From assembly GCF_014858725.1 (NCBI RefSeq), contig NZ_AQGV01000012.1, positions 2,418,001-2,482,000 of the forward strand: a stretch of 64,000 bases of DNA. Reading direction: 5' to 3'. The stretch's first letter is position 1, and each line of letters begins with the position of its first letter. A model generated the notes under the pieces. That model had not been told where the DNA came from. It saw only the letters and a program-made list of their open reading frames with translations, and searched no databases. A program made the translations under genes and the position numbers. Positions 20,766-29,576 of this stretch are shown here, piece after piece. The DNA comes from Pseudoalteromonas aurantia 208 (lineage in GTDB: Bacteria; Pseudomonadota; Gammaproteobacteria; Enterobacterales; Alteromonadaceae).

Positions 20766-21527
20766 TTAGAAATGCAGCTGAATACCAGCGAATGGCCCTG
20801 ATGATTCAATATCTGTACTAATGTCATCAACATCATCAAGTTCAAGTTTCATTGAACGATATCCCGCACGTACAGCGACATCTACCGCTAAATTATCAAT
20901 AAACTCCCACGCAATACCCACTTGATAATCTCTGATCTTACTATCGTCAATGGCAAGCATGCTTCCTTCAGCAAATAAGCTCAGCCCAGTCATTGGTAGT
21001 CCAACTTCTGCCCGCGCGTAGCCCAAAGGGACCACACCAGAGAAGTCTTTACTTTCAGTCACTGACTGTCCGTCGGCTGTACCGGTCAATTTAATTGAGC
21101 CATCAAACTGCTTAAAGTTAACACCAAAGTCAAATGACACTAAGTCATTATCAAACAATTCATAATACAAAGTGTAATCGATATGGTTTAAGTCAGTTAT
21201 GGTATTAGCCTGAGTACCAACGGTATAGTTCTTGCCATTAAACTCAAAGGTTTCTGTAAGCGTTGCCGAGCCATTCAGCTCAAGCTCTGTGTACCTGAGC
21301 TTTATATTAGGGACCAGTGGAACCGGATGTTCCAACGCAGCATAAAAACTTGTAAAAGTTTCATCTTCAAAATCAAATGTTTGTGCATTACCTTTTTCCT
21401 GATAACTGCCCGAGCTATCGGCCTGCCAACCTTCAGCTCCTAAATATAAACCAAGCAGTGTATCCGCTTGTGCTACAGGTGCTAAGCTTGCCATAGACAA
21501 AGCAGCGACTAAACAGTACTTTTTCAT
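20766..21527 (-). CDS. TIGR04219 family outer-membrane beta-barrel protein
   Basis: About 253 residues from ATG 21527. A clear signal peptide (MKKYCLVAALSMASLAPVAQA) is followed by alternating amphipathic strands and a C-terminal aromatic (GIQLHF), as in outer-membrane barrels. The open frame continues 18 codons upstream (to 21581), and those codons encode IELSELLAQG, identical to the last ten residues of the DUF2333 protein nearby. The upstream part is therefore probably a fossil, not part of this protein. Confidence 0.8.
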   Translation of the reverse strand: MKKYCLVAALSMASLAPVAQADTLLGLYLGAEGWQADSSGSYQEKGNAQTFDFEDETFTSFYAALEHPVPLVPNIKLRYTELELNGSATLTETFEFNGKNYTVGTQANTITDLNHIDYTLYYELFDNDLVSFDFGVNFKQFDGSIKLTGTADGQSVTESKDFSGVVPLGYARAEVGLPMTGLSLFAEGSMLAIDDSKIRDYQVGIAWEFIDNLAVDVAVRAGYRSMKLELDDVDDISTDIESSGPFAGIQLHF

Positions 21528-21540
21528 TTTTGATCCTTGC

Positions 21541-21570
21541 GCTAAGAGTTCACTAAGTTCAATATCAGCT
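21541..21570 (-). pseudogene. Short remnant matching the C-terminus of the DUF2333 gene
   Basis: Ten codons here read IELSELLAQG, exactly the C-terminus encoded at 22708-22737. Eight of the ten codons differ synonymously, so the copy is old and its protein sequence was maintained for a time. It may be the tail of a decayed DUF2333 paralogue or the mark of an old rearrangement that placed the gene at 21822-22583 between DUF2333 and the barrel gene. Confidence 0.5.
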
Positions 21571-21777
21571 ATTTCAGCCATGAATTGAAGCGTGCCATAA
21601 TTATTCCAAACTTACGCTAACTATACAGAAAAAATATGAAGATATGAGAGAATTAAGAGTATTTTTTGTAGTTTATTGTAAGGCGTTAAAGCCAAATATC
21701 ACGCCTTTAAGTTAACCACAAGCACGGTACTACTTAATACGCTACTACTTAATACGGCACTACTTCATAACCTTCAT

Positions 21778-21803
21778 AAAAAAGGCACTATACGCGCCTT
21801 TTT
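21778..21803 (-). terminator. Hairpin after the secreted protein gene
   Basis: AAAAAAGGC and GCCTTTTT surround a short loop, 19 bases past the stop of the leftward gene at 21822. The T-run on the minus strand follows the stem. Confidence 0.7.
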
Positions 21804-21821
21804 ACATAACATTACGATGGC

Positions 21822-22583
21822 TTAAGGCCGGTAATAGCACTCCTTTTGGCCGCTAAGGTGAGGTAATTTTCCTTTATAAGTCGCCATACATTGGTACCCC
21901 ATTACTGCTAAGAACTCCTGTAAAGCATACTCGTCCTCAATTGAGGGTAAACTTGATTTGTCGACAGAATAATTAACCGTTACCTGATCATTGCCATTAT
22001 AAACAAACTGCCAAATTGAACTCGGTTCACAATGCAACCCATTAAAGCGACATACTTGCTTCGGTATGACTTGCTCGCTAGAGAGGCTATGCATTTCACT
22101 GATCATAAAAAATGGTGGGAGCTTACTTGGCTCTTTTAATTGCGTAATTATCTCTTGAGCGGTTGTACTTATCACTTCATCTGAGGCCTGATTACCATTT
22201 AGACCGTTTTTTTTCATCAAACTAAGGGAAAAAGCCCGATCTCCCTCCTGTAACTCTTTCGGCATACAACTTTCAGACTGTGGGTGACAGGCGTCATCAT
22301 CCTCAACATAATAATAAGAATAAAGCTCATCATTTAACGTGGCTCGTACGTAGTCTTCCATGAGTTGATAAGTAAACGCGCTAGAATGGCATTCGTTGGT
22401 GCACTCTACACCAAAGGCAATACGGCTAATATCTCGTCCAAAATTTTTAGTCACAATACTCAAACGCACTTCTTTACCTTGCGACATAAAGTAGCTAGAT
22501 TTATCATTTTTTACGGTGTACGCTGCGCTGGGTAATACTGCCAAAACGGCACATAACGCGCCTATATTTAGGGGGAATTTCAT
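21822..22583 (-). CDS. Secreted cysteine-containing protein of unknown function
   Basis: About 253 residues from ATG 22583, which is preceded by AAGGAA. A signal peptide (MKFPLNIGALCAVLAVLPSAAYT) and at least eight cysteines in the mature part (pairs such as ECTNEC and CHPQSESC) suggest a disulphide-bonded periplasmic or secreted protein. I do not recognise the family. The frame also extends to 22640 without a ribosome-binding site. It interrupts what looks like an older DUF2333-barrel gene pairing. Confidence 0.6.
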   Translation of the reverse strand: MKFPLNIGALCAVLAVLPSAAYTVKNDKSSYFMSQGKEVRLSIVTKNFGRDISRIAFGVECTNECHSSAFTYQLMEDYVRATLNDELYSYYYVEDDDACHPQSESCMPKELQEGDRAFSLSLMKKNGLNGNQASDEVISTTAQEIITQLKEPSKLPPFFMISEMHSLSSEQVIPKQVCRFNGLHCEPSSIWQFVYNGNDQVTVNYSVDKSSLPSIEDEYALQEFLAVMGYQCMATYKGKLPHLSGQKECYYRP

Positions 22584-22704
22584 TGTAATATTCCTTATAT
22601 AAATACTATTCCATTTAAGTATTAATAATACGGCTATCAAACAGCCGCACCATTAAAGTTAACACAAACAATTAAAAAAAAACAAATAACACAGCGAAAC
22701 TAGC

Positions 22705-23691
22705 TTATCCCTGAGCCAACAACTCACTTAACTCTATCAGTGCTGCATTCGCGCGCGAAATATAGTTTGCCATCACCAATGAATGATTCGCCACAAAGCC
22801 GAAACCACTGCCATTTAAGATCATCGGGCTCCACACGGTTTCTTGGGTCGCCTCCAATTCACGAATGATCTGCTGTAAACTCACTCGAGCATTTTTCTTT
22901 TCCAATACATCAGCAAAATCGTGTTCAACGGCTTTTAAAAAATGTAACAACGCCCAACTCGCGCCACGCGATTCGTAAAATACATCATCAATTTTCCACC
23001 AAGACGTTTTAACTTGGGTACTACTCGGTGCATAGGTTGCTTGATGAGCTGCGCTGTCCCCCGCTAAGTCTGTATTTACTCTATCTTGGCCAACACTGGC
23101 ACTCAATCGCTGACTTAAGCTCCCTAAACGCTTTTCAGCCTCTTTTAACCACCCTCGTAAATTATCGGCTCTGGCATAAAACTGACTGTCTCGGTTATTC
23201 GGATCAGCAATCTGATCGCGATACGCCACTAAATGCTCAATACCTACTCGGTATTCGCCTTCAGCGCTCGGCCAAGCCCACGCTGTAGAACTAATATTGA
23301 ACTGAGGTTGGGCTTTTTTAAGTGCCAAATGCTCTGTAGATTGAGACTGAGAACGACTAAAGTCTTTGCGCATAGACAAGGCCAAATCACGTACCATTTC
23401 CAGTGCGCCGTACTCCCATGCTGGCATATTATCCATAAACACACTTGGCGGCAGCACATCATTCGACAAATACCCACCGGGCTTGTCTAACAACGTCGTG
23501 CTCACTTCAACCAATGTATTTGCCGTCACATAGCCAACCACTCGCTGCTGTGTTCCTTGCTGTGATTGCTGCTCAGCTGCAGCGATAACATCAAACAACG
23601 CTGGCTCAGAACTCCAATAAATAGCAAGTATATAGCCACCGAACAACAGGGTAATGAAGCCTGCTATTACTTTATTTAAATGTTGCTGCAT
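22705..23691 (-). CDS. DUF2333 family protein
   Basis: About 328 residues. An N-terminal membrane anchor (VIAGFITLLFGGYILAIYW) precedes a domain with GGYLSNDVLPPSVFMDNMPAWEYGALEMVRDLA, characteristic of DUF2333. It ends NAALIELSELLAQG. GAGGAG lies 5 bases before ATG 23691; a GTG at 23697 is also in frame. It directly follows the copper-chaperone-like gene (stop and start separated by a few bases), so the two are co-transcribed. Function unknown. Confidence 0.82.
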   Translation of the reverse strand: MQQHLNKVIAGFITLLFGGYILAIYWSSEPALFDVIAAAEQQSQQGTQQRVVGYVTANTLVEVSTTLLDKPGGYLSNDVLPPSVFMDNMPAWEYGALEMVRDLALSMRKDFSRSQSQSTEHLALKKAQPQFNISSTAWAWPSAEGEYRVGIEHLVAYRDQIADPNNRDSQFYARADNLRGWLKEAEKRLGSLSQRLSASVGQDRVNTDLAGDSAAHQATYAPSSTQVKTSWWKIDDVFYESRGASWALLHFLKAVEHDFADVLEKKNARVSLQQIIRELEATQETVWSPMILNGSGFGFVANHSLVMANYISRANAALIELSELLAQG

Positions 23692-23693
23692 GA

Positions 23694-24218
23694 TCACTCC
23701 TCATGATGATGGTGTGCGTTTTTAACTTTTTTGAATGAGTCTTTTAAAGAAACAACGTGTATTTGTGTAAAGACTTGTTCGCCATTTGCAAAGTGTAATG
23801 TCAATTTGCGTTTTTCACCTGTCGTTAACGCTGATTTTGGCTCAAAAGCCATTAAATGATAACCTCCAGGTTGAAATTTCACTTGCGTTTTTGCTTTGAT
23901 AACAAGTTTGTCTACTTGCTGCATTTTCATCATACCATTGTGGTGCACATGCTCATGGATCTCTACGCGACCAAGGCCTGAAATGGTTGCCTTAACCAAG
24001 GTCAGTTTGGTATCTCTCTTATTCTCTAAAGTAAAGTAGGCTGCAGTTGATTTTGCAGCAGGAAGAAAAGCCCGTATTTTTGCATCATCAATCGATACAT
24101 ACGCCTCACTGTGATGATGCTTTTGTGCACCAGCAGATACATGCTCATGATTTTGATTAGAAAAAGCGAACGTTGTAAAAAATAAACTCGAACTCAACAT
24201 AATATACTTAGCAATCAT
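23694..24218 (-). CDS. PCu(A)C-type periplasmic copper chaperone
   Basis: 174 residues with a signal peptide (IMLSSSLFFTTFAFS). The PCu(A)C copper site H-x(n)-M-x(n)-H-x-M is readable as HEHVHHNGMMKMQQVDK followed by GGYHLMAF. Histidine-rich stretches near the N-terminus (HEHVSAGAQKHHHSE) and at the C-terminus (HHHHEE) may add metal binding. Such proteins deliver Cu(I) to cytochrome oxidase CuA or take part in copper homeostasis. AAGGAA lies upstream of the ATG. Confidence 0.85.
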   Translation of the reverse strand: MIAKYIMLSSSLFFTTFAFSNQNHEHVSAGAQKHHHSEAYVSIDDAKIRAFLPAAKSTAAYFTLENKRDTKLTLVKATISGLGRVEIHEHVHHNGMMKMQQVDKLVIKAKTQVKFQPGGYHLMAFEPKSALTTGEKRKLTLHFANGEQVFTQIHVVSLKDSFKKVKNAHHHHEE

Positions 24219-24306
24219 ATGCTTTCCTTAAATAAAACAGCCACGGTTCAAATCATACCATGAAGTCAGCTATTTCGTGCTAATTAGCCTATGATAGCGT
24301 GTAAAA

Positions 24307-24627
24307 TCATGTCGACACCCCCTCACTTAGTAACCAACCGACTCCCACCAGCATCAATAGCGGGATCGCAATAACCACAGAATTAAATAATAAAGCCAGT
24401 ATACCTCCAACAAGTAACACTAAACCAAGGCCAACCACACCGATACTTACCAGCGCAAACAAAGCGATAACCGCGACAACCCCAACAAGCAACCCCGCTA
24501 ACTCCATACCAACCCAGCTCAGTTCACCCATAAAATTTGAGATACTCAGCCATGCAAGTGGCGCGTTTAGCCATGAAATCGTTGAATAAAGAAAAAGTGC
24601 AATCAGAATTAAGAAAACAGTTTTCAT
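24307..24627 (-). CDS. Small multi-pass membrane protein of the psp-like operon
   Basis: About 106 residues starting at ATG 24627 with AAGGAGGG 4 bases upstream. It is almost entirely hydrophobic, with three or four membrane segments rich in Gly, Val and Leu, ending LLSEGVST. It follows pspC within about 10 bases. I do not recognise a named family; its place suggests a part in the envelope stress response. Confidence 0.65.
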   Translation of the reverse strand: MKTVFLILIALFLYSTISWLNAPLAWLSISNFMGELSWVGMELAGLLVGVVAVIALFALVSIGVVGLGLVLLVGGILALLFNSVVIAIPLLMLVGVGWLLSEGVST

Positions 24628-24637
24628 GGCGCCCTCC

Positions 24638-24853
24638 TTAATGGCTCTTTGTTGGCAGTGTATAATAAGCAACACCGTAGGCAATCAGGGTTAATAACGG
24701 AAACTTTAAGAATAAAAACAAGACGACAACCCGGGTCAGCCAACGCGGCATATTAAACCGCTCTGCAAGCCCAGCACACACACCGCCCAACTTCTTATTT
24801 TTTATATGACGAAAACACTGCTGTTTAAAATTCGATTTAGATTGTGTATACAT
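24638..24853 (-). CDS. pspC: PspC domain protein
   Basis: 71 residues. The PspC core is clear: KKLGGVCAGLAERFNMPRWLTRVVVLF, then LTLIAYGVAYYTLP, giving one membrane segment. PspC works with PspA at the inner membrane during envelope stress. The protein lacks the longer C-terminal part of E. coli PspC. It lies downstream of pspA and upstream of a membrane-protein gene on one leftward transcript. No pspB or pspF is in the window. Confidence 0.85.
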   Translation of the reverse strand: MYTQSKSNFKQQCFRHIKNKKLGGVCAGLAERFNMPRWLTRVVVLFLFLKFPLLTLIAYGVAYYTLPTKSH

Positions 24854-24922
24854 AATAACTCCAAAATAACTGATGTTGTTGCTTTATTGCTATGTACTGA
24901 CTTGCAAAAAAACGGGCTTTGA

Positions 24923-25600
24923 TTAAGCGCTAACCTGAGATGTACGTGCCGCTATTTGCTGTTTTAATAACGCCAATTCACTGCTCAACTTTTCCTCTTT
25001 ATCTAACGCATCAAATTGTGCTTGTGTACTCTGTTGACCAACATCATAGCTTTCTACTTCAGATTCAATCCGCTCAACTTTACGCTCTAAATACTCAAAC
25101 CTAGCCAATACATTGTCAACATTATCTGATGCGAGCACTTGTCTCACTCGTACTTGTGCTGATACCACACGCTCACGTCGCAACAACTGTTGTTCGGTAT
25201 GACTTAACGCATTAATTTTAGTTATTAAGCGGTCTGCATCAGCATTTAACTGTTCAAGCGCTTGAGCTAGCTTTAATTGCTGAGGCTGTAGTTCATCAAC
25301 CTGTCCAATCAATGTATGTTTATGATTTAGCGCTGCTTTTGCTAAATCATCCCGTGCTTTAGTTAATGCGTGCTCGGCTTTTTGCTGCCAATCATCAGCT
25401 TGCTTTTGTTTTGTTTCAATTTGCCGTGTGAGTGCCTTTTGTTCACAAATAATGGTCGCTGCCATAGCTCGACACTCAGCCAAGGCATCTCGTAACTCGG
25501 TTTTAATGTGAGATGTCATTTTCTGTGGATCTTCAGCTTTATCTAAAAACGCAGACACTTCTGATTTAATAATATCTTCAATTCGATTAATTAAGGCCAT
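24923..25600 (-). CDS. pspA: PspA/IM30 family membrane stress protein
   Basis: About 225 residues from ATG 25600 (MALINRIEDIIKSEV), preceded by AGGAG. It is nearly all coiled coil, with the PspA start (amphipathic helix, then KAEDPQKM) and repeated charged heptads. PspA forms oligomers on stressed inner membranes. The open frame upstream to 25663 lacks a start signal. Distinct from IM30/Vipp1 by having no C-terminal extension. Confidence 0.85.
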   Translation of the reverse strand: MALINRIEDIIKSEVSAFLDKAEDPQKMTSHIKTELRDALAECRAMAATIICEQKALTRQIETKQKQADDWQQKAEHALTKARDDLAKAALNHKHTLIGQVDELQPQQLKLAQALEQLNADADRLITKINALSHTEQQLLRRERVVSAQVRVRQVLASDNVDNVLARFEYLERKVERIESEVESYDVGQQSTQAQFDALDKEEKLSSELALLKQQIAARTSQVSA

Positions 25601-25828
25601 GGTCGGCTCCTTTGCATTGGCGTAAATAAAATACTGACATAATGTATAAACAATACATTCCAATCTTTATGCCAAAGATAAAAAGAAACTAAAAATCAGT
25701 AAGTTAACATTAAAAAAAGAAAACAATGAGAAGAGAGAATTGATGATTTTGACTAAAAAATGGTGTTTTAAACTAAAAAGCCACACAATTGAAGTGCATG
25801 GCTGTATTAAATAAATGTAGCCTAGTAA

Positions 25829-26839
25829 TTACTCAGGCACGCATTCCAGCGCTTTTTCCATCACGCGGATATCCGCCCCTTGTTTATGGCCATTTTCAGA
25901 CAAATGACGCCTAAACGCGCGGCCTCCAGGCTGACTTTGAAAAATACCCAGCATATGACGCGCAATGTGCCAAAAATTAGCCCCTTGCGTCATTTGGGCT
26001 TCAAAATAATCATACATACTTCGTACAACATCGTGCCGACTTAGTGTAAAAGCGGGTTCGCCATATAAAAGTGCATCAACTTGGCTCAGCATATACGGGT
26101 TGCTATACGCTTCTCGACCAATCATCACACCATCAAGATGCACCAAGTGTTTTTGACAGTCTTCCAATGTTTTAACGCCACCATTTATACTAATATGTAA
26201 CTCTGGAAAATCTTGTTTCAGCTGATATACACGTGGATAATCAAGCGGTGGCACCTCTCGATTTTCTTTGGGACTCAACCCTTTCAACCACGCTTTACGT
26301 GCATGAATAATAAAATCATCACACCCAGCTTGTTTCGATGCATCGATAAGCGCAGTTAAAAATGCATAAGAATCTTGCTCATCAATACCAATACGTGTTT
26401 TTACCGTTACCGGTATATCTACCTCTGCTTTCATAGCAGCCACACATTCTGCAACCAGCTGAGGTTCAGCCATTAAACACGCGCCAAATCGGCCGTTTTG
26501 AACTCGGTCTGATGGACAGCCCACATTTAGATTAATTTCATTGTAACCGTATTCACCTGCACGCTTGGCGCATTCTGCCAGCGCTTTCGGGTCAGACCCA
26601 CCAAGCTGAAGCGCCACTGGCATTTCATGTGCACCAAATGCCAAGTAATCGCCCTTGCCAAACAAAATCGCACCCGTTGTGATCATTTCGGTATATAGTA
26701 CCGCATGTTTACTTAACTTTCGGTGGAAAGTGCGGCAATGTTTGTCAGTCCAATCCAGCATAGGTGCCACGGAGAAGCGTCTAAACGCTGTATCGCCTGT
26801 ATTTAAAGGGTTTGCACTTGTTTTATCTACATTTACCAT
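25829..26839 (-). CDS. dusA: tRNA-dihydrouridine synthase A, N-terminus replaced by prophage DNA
   Basis: 336 residues. FMN-dependent reduction of U20/U20a in tRNA. Seen are [45 protein letters not shown] (with the catalytic Cys), VKTRIGID and [16 protein letters not shown]. The att site (26750-26785) lies at codons 19-30. Codons 1-18 ([17 protein letters not shown]) come from the element; the host's own start remains at 41529-41630. The gene stays full length after integration. Its promoter is now also element DNA, shared with the divergent integrase. Confidence 0.95.
   Translation of the reverse strand: MVNVDKTSANPLNTGDTAFRRFSVAPMLDWTDKHCRTFHRKLSKHAVLYTEMITTGAILFGKGDYLAFGAHEMPVALQLGGSDPKALAECAKRAGEYGYNEINLNVGCPSDRVQNGRFGACLMAEPQLVAECVAAMKAEVDIPVTVKTRIGIDEQDSYAFLTALIDASKQAGCDDFIIHARKAWLKGLSPKENREVPPLDYPRVYQLKQDFPELHISINGGVKTLEDCQKHLVHLDGVMIGREAYSNPYMLSQVDALLYGEPAFTLSRHDVVRSMYDYFEAQMTQGANFWHIARHMLGIFQSQPGGRAFRRHLSENGHKQGADIRVMEKALECVPE
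26750..26785. repeat. attL (inside dusA)
   Basis: This 36-bp stretch repeats at 41538-41573 with 34 identities. It encodes [12 protein letters not shown] of DusA on the minus strand. The two mismatches (26758 and 26774) are synonymous in the dusA frame (CTG/TTG and TTC/TTT). Confidence 0.9.
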
Positions 26840-26949
26840 GACTGCTGAATTGCTCCGAGTGTACTTGAATAACTATGAATTTCGATATACAGTCACCCTA
26901 GTGTCACCCTACATAAGTAGGACAAAAATATTTTTTACGGGACTATAAA

Positions 26950-28023
26950 ATGGCTTCTTTCACCATCGAAAAACGCAAAACTTCTGCTGGCGAACCGCGC
27001 TATAAGTGCATTGTTCGCGAAAAATCGAAAGGCAAGATTATACACAATGAAAGTAAAACTTTCAGAAAAAATCAACTTGCTGAGAGCTGGGGTAAAAAAC
27101 GTGTTGGTGAACTAGAAGCGTCGAGGGTGACCGAGATTAAAAACACGGTCACGCTTGGAACCCTGCTAAACATGTATTTTGAAAATCACGATTTATGGGA
27201 ACGCACTGGCAGAACAAAGCAGTATGTTATTAAAATGCTGATTGATTGCGACATAGCAAAAGTAACATCGAACGAGTTAAAAGTAAGTGATTTAATCGAG
27301 CATTGCACAAACCGACGCGACGCAGGCGCGGGCCCAGCAACAATTTATCATGATGTTGCTTATTTACGCTCAGTCATGAAAGAAGCTTATCCAGTGTGGA
27401 ACATAGACGCGAATTATAAAATTTTCGAAGATGCAGTACCGGTGCTAATAAAGATGGGGCTCGTCGGCAAAAGTCAGAGACGAACACGCCGCCCCACTGA
27501 ATCAGAACTAGACAAGTTGCGAAACGGCTTAGAAACACGTATCGAAAACCGTAAAAGCGGTATGGCACAGATTCCCTATTTAGATATTCTGGATTTTTCG
27601 ATATTAACATGTATGCGTGTTGGTGAAGTTTGTAAGATCACATGGGCTGATTTGAACGACGCGCACAAAACTGTGATAGTGCGTGACCGAAAAGATCCAC
27701 GGAAGAAAGAAGGCAACCACATGATCGTGCCTTTGCTTGGCGGCTCATTTGATATTGCGAACAGGCAACCGAATGTAGATGATCGCATATTTCCATTTAA
27801 CCCACGCAGTGTGACCGCTGGATTTCAGCGCGTTAGAAATGACTTAGGTATTGAAGACTTGAGATATCACGACTTACGCAGAGAAGGCGCAAGTCGATTG
27901 TTTGAAAAAGGCTATTCAATTGAAGAGGTCGCCCAAGTAACTGGCCACCGTAATTTAAATGTTTTGTGGCAAGTTTATACGCAACTATTCCCACATAAAT
28001 TGCATGATAAGTACTTAGAGTAA
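26950..28023 (+). CDS. int: Tyrosine recombinase (dusA-specific integrase)
   Basis: 357 residues. An N-terminal AP2-like arm-binding region and SAM-like core-binding domain (about 65-165) precede the catalytic domain with Arg223 (CMRVGEV), HDLRREG (His307, Arg310), TGHRNLN (His333) and Tyr343 in VYTQLFPHKL. All catalytic residues are intact, so it is likely active. It sits 110 bases from the dusA start and is divergent from it, the arrangement known for DusA-associated integrases. Confidence 0.93.
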   Translation: MASFTIEKRKTSAGEPRYKCIVREKSKGKIIHNESKTFRKNQLAESWGKKRVGELEASRVTEIKNTVTLGTLLNMYFENHDLWERTGRTKQYVIKMLIDCDIAKVTSNELKVSDLIEHCTNRRDAGAGPATIYHDVAYLRSVMKEAYPVWNIDANYKIFEDAVPVLIKMGLVGKSQRRTRRPTESELDKLRNGLETRIENRKSGMAQIPYLDILDFSILTCMRVGEVCKITWADLNDAHKTVIVRDRKDPRKKEGNHMIVPLLGGSFDIANRQPNVDDRIFPFNPRSVTAGFQRVRNDLGIEDLRYHDLRREGASRLFEKGYSIEEVAQVTGHRNLNVLWQVYTQLFPHKLHDKYLE

Positions 28024-28032
28024 TTTACCAAT

Positions 28033-28536
28033 TCAATTATGTGCTTTTAAAACATTTGTAACTTCAACCAACCCACTTTTGATGGCATCTGGCTTTATAT
28101 CATTAACAATCGATTTAGCTATGAACCAAAGTAACATGATTATTATAACTAAGAACGAAGAAAGTGGAGACCTACAAATACTTAGCACAACACAATTAAA
28201 CATCATATTAGAGAACTCGCTAATTTGTTCTTTGCTACTTGTCATTTCCACTTTTTTAACTTTTTCAAAGTGCACACTTTTTCTATTTCCTGTAATGAGC
28301 CTTTTAATCCGAGAAAACAACACTCGCACAAAAAAGAAGCTATGCTGTGTATTATCAAAAGACATAAAAACCGCTTGTTTAAAAGCTTCTGGGTTTTCAT
28401 TCGAGCCTAAGTACCTATCAATTTCATCAGCCACTTTCTCTCTTTTTTTCAATGCGAGAAATGTGACTAGTACAATGTATGCGCTTATAAAAAAGGCTAA
28501 CCCTATATACAAAATCAAATCATTTAATACCATCAT
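28033..28536 (-). CDS. Two-segment membrane protein, accessory prophage gene
   Basis: 167 residues with membrane segments at about 6-28 and 122-145, and a basic cytoplasmic middle (RVLFSRIKRLITGNRKS). AGGAGGTGG lies right before ATGATG, one of the best ribosome-binding sites in the element. It overlaps the end of the gene upstream by 17 bases and runs tail to tail with the integrase. I do not recognise it. A rightward 176-codon frame over the same bases is a shadow. Confidence 0.6.
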   Translation of the reverse strand: MMVLNDLILYIGLAFFISAYIVLVTFLALKKREKVADEIDRYLGSNENPEAFKQAVFMSFDNTQHSFFFVRVLFSRIKRLITGNRKSVHFEKVKKVEMTSSKEQISEFSNMMFNCVVLSICRSPLSSFLVIIIMLLWFIAKSIVNDIKPDAIKSGLVEVTNVLKAHN

Positions 28537-28795
28537 CCACCTCCTGACTAACGCTGTGCTCTCGAGCTCGCTTAGACGTGACTGTTATACGTTTCTCCAT
28601 CAGCTTTAGTTTAAAGTGACGAATATGCTTCCTTTCATCAATCTCCTGCTGATGTTTTTTATTCATATATCGTAAAATAATTGCTGTAATTCCAACGATC
28701 CCAGAAATAGCAGAAATAGCTACATACATATACCAAGGGTGCTCCCCTGAAATCTTTGTCATACTTGTAGTAATGTTTTTAGATATTGAAGTCAT
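28520..28795 (-). CDS. Small membrane protein, accessory prophage gene
   Basis: 91 residues. One membrane segment (about 22-42, YMYVAISAISGIVGITAIIL) is followed by a strongly basic tail (KKHQQEIDERKHIRHFKLKLMEKR). It is co-transcribed with the gene at 28033. The pair lies after the terminator of the structural operon, so it has its own promoter. It could act in exclusion, lysis or host change; nothing in the sequence decides. Confidence 0.5.
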   Translation of the reverse strand: MTSISKNITTSMTKISGEHPWYMYVAISAISGIVGITAIILRYMNKKHQQEIDERKHIRHFKLKLMEKRITVTSKRAREHSVSQEVDDGIK

Positions 28796-29027
28796 TTCAT
28801 CCCAGAGACTCTGTTATTACAGCTAACAAATCGGTTTTTATTGTGTTTTTAACACATGAAGTTATTACGAAGGACTTTACACCATTGTCAACACAAAAAA
28901 CAACATTTACTTAGGGAATATTAGAACACAGCTTCTAATGTGGCAAGATATCAAAACCACCTCTCAACCAGTAAAACCTCTATCTCCCAGTGACAATAAC
29001 GTTATAACCAACTCTTTGTGATGTAAA
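28796..29027. other. Intergenic region between accessory pair and structural operon end
   Basis: About 230 AT-rich bases without a convincing gene. It must hold the promoter of the leftward pair at 28033-28795. I see no repeat or RNA structure in it. Confidence 0.4.
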
Positions 29028-29053
29028 AAACCGCTTTAGAGAGCGGCTTTGAT
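29028..29053 (-). terminator. Terminator of the prophage structural operon
   Basis: On the minus strand CCGCT-CTCTAA-AGCGG is followed by TTTTTT, directly after the last small gene. It marks the 3' end of the long leftward operon. Confidence 0.85.
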
Positions 29054-29059
29054 TTACTG

Positions 29060-29194
29060 TTATTTTATCTGCGCTTTTATCTCTTTGACCGCCTCCTTAA
29101 GCCACTTAATATCCGTTTTATTTGTCGTGACAGCGCCATACAAGAATATAGCGTTAGCAATAATCGTCAGTACTGTATCTTGACTAATATCCAC
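29060..29194 (-). CDS. Small membrane protein, last gene of structural operon (GTG start)
   Basis: 44 residues from GTG 29194: MDISQDTVLTIIANAIFLYG, then a charged amphipathic tail (DIKWLKEAVKEIKAQIK). AAGAGGT lies 6 bases upstream, overlapping the stop of the preceding gene. The open frame continues upstream to a TTG at 29248, which is less likely. One membrane segment makes it a candidate internal-membrane virion protein or a holin-like lysis factor. Confidence 0.55.
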   Translation of the reverse strand: MDISQDTVLTIIANAIFLYGAVTTNKTDIKWLKEAVKEIKAQIK

Positions 29195-29198
29195 TTGC

Positions 29199-29576
29199 TC
29201 ACCTCTTGTTAATTGTTGCAATGCTGGCTGGTGACACTTCACCGTCAATCAGCGGTATGTATTTCGGTTTAAGTCGGTAGTTATCAAATATCTCATCGAG
29301 TAGCACATGATTGTTGTCATTCAGCTTTTCCATTGCTTCATACCAGCGCATGTTAATCACTTCATGCCTATCGTTAAGTTTTGATGCTTTTAACACAAAA
29401 CCTGACCACTCTCGTTTAATCTCGAAATTACCGTTGTATGCCATCATGATTTTAGCGAGCGCATCACCCATCGGCTTTGTGATTGCTTTTGACTTGTTAT
29501 CAATGTACTTGTACGCATAAGCAAGCGCTGCAACAGTCAAAAACAGACTCACATTTTTACTGATAAAGTTACCCAT
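29199..29576 (-). CDS. Membrane-anchored prophage protein, possibly structural
   Basis: About 125 residues from ATG 29576 (MGNFISKNVSLFLTVAALAYAYKYI). One N-terminal membrane segment precedes a soluble part with DRHEVINMRWYEAMEKLNDN, then DEIFDNYRLKPKYIPLIDG. It overlaps the stop of the hydrolase gene by 8 bases. Location and topology suggest a virion-membrane or lysis protein. No family recognised. Confidence 0.6.
   Translation of the reverse strand: MGNFISKNVSLFLTVAALAYAYKYIDNKSKAITKPMGDALAKIMMAYNGNFEIKREWSGFVLKASKLNDRHEVINMRWYEAMEKLNDNNHVLLDEIFDNYRLKPKYIPLIDGEVSPASIATINKR

Noticed and set aside
28079..28609. Rightward 176-codon frame opposite the membrane-protein gene
   Set aside because: It is the complement of a leftward gene with an excellent ribosome-binding site; its product is a hydrophobic mirror without a recognisable domain.
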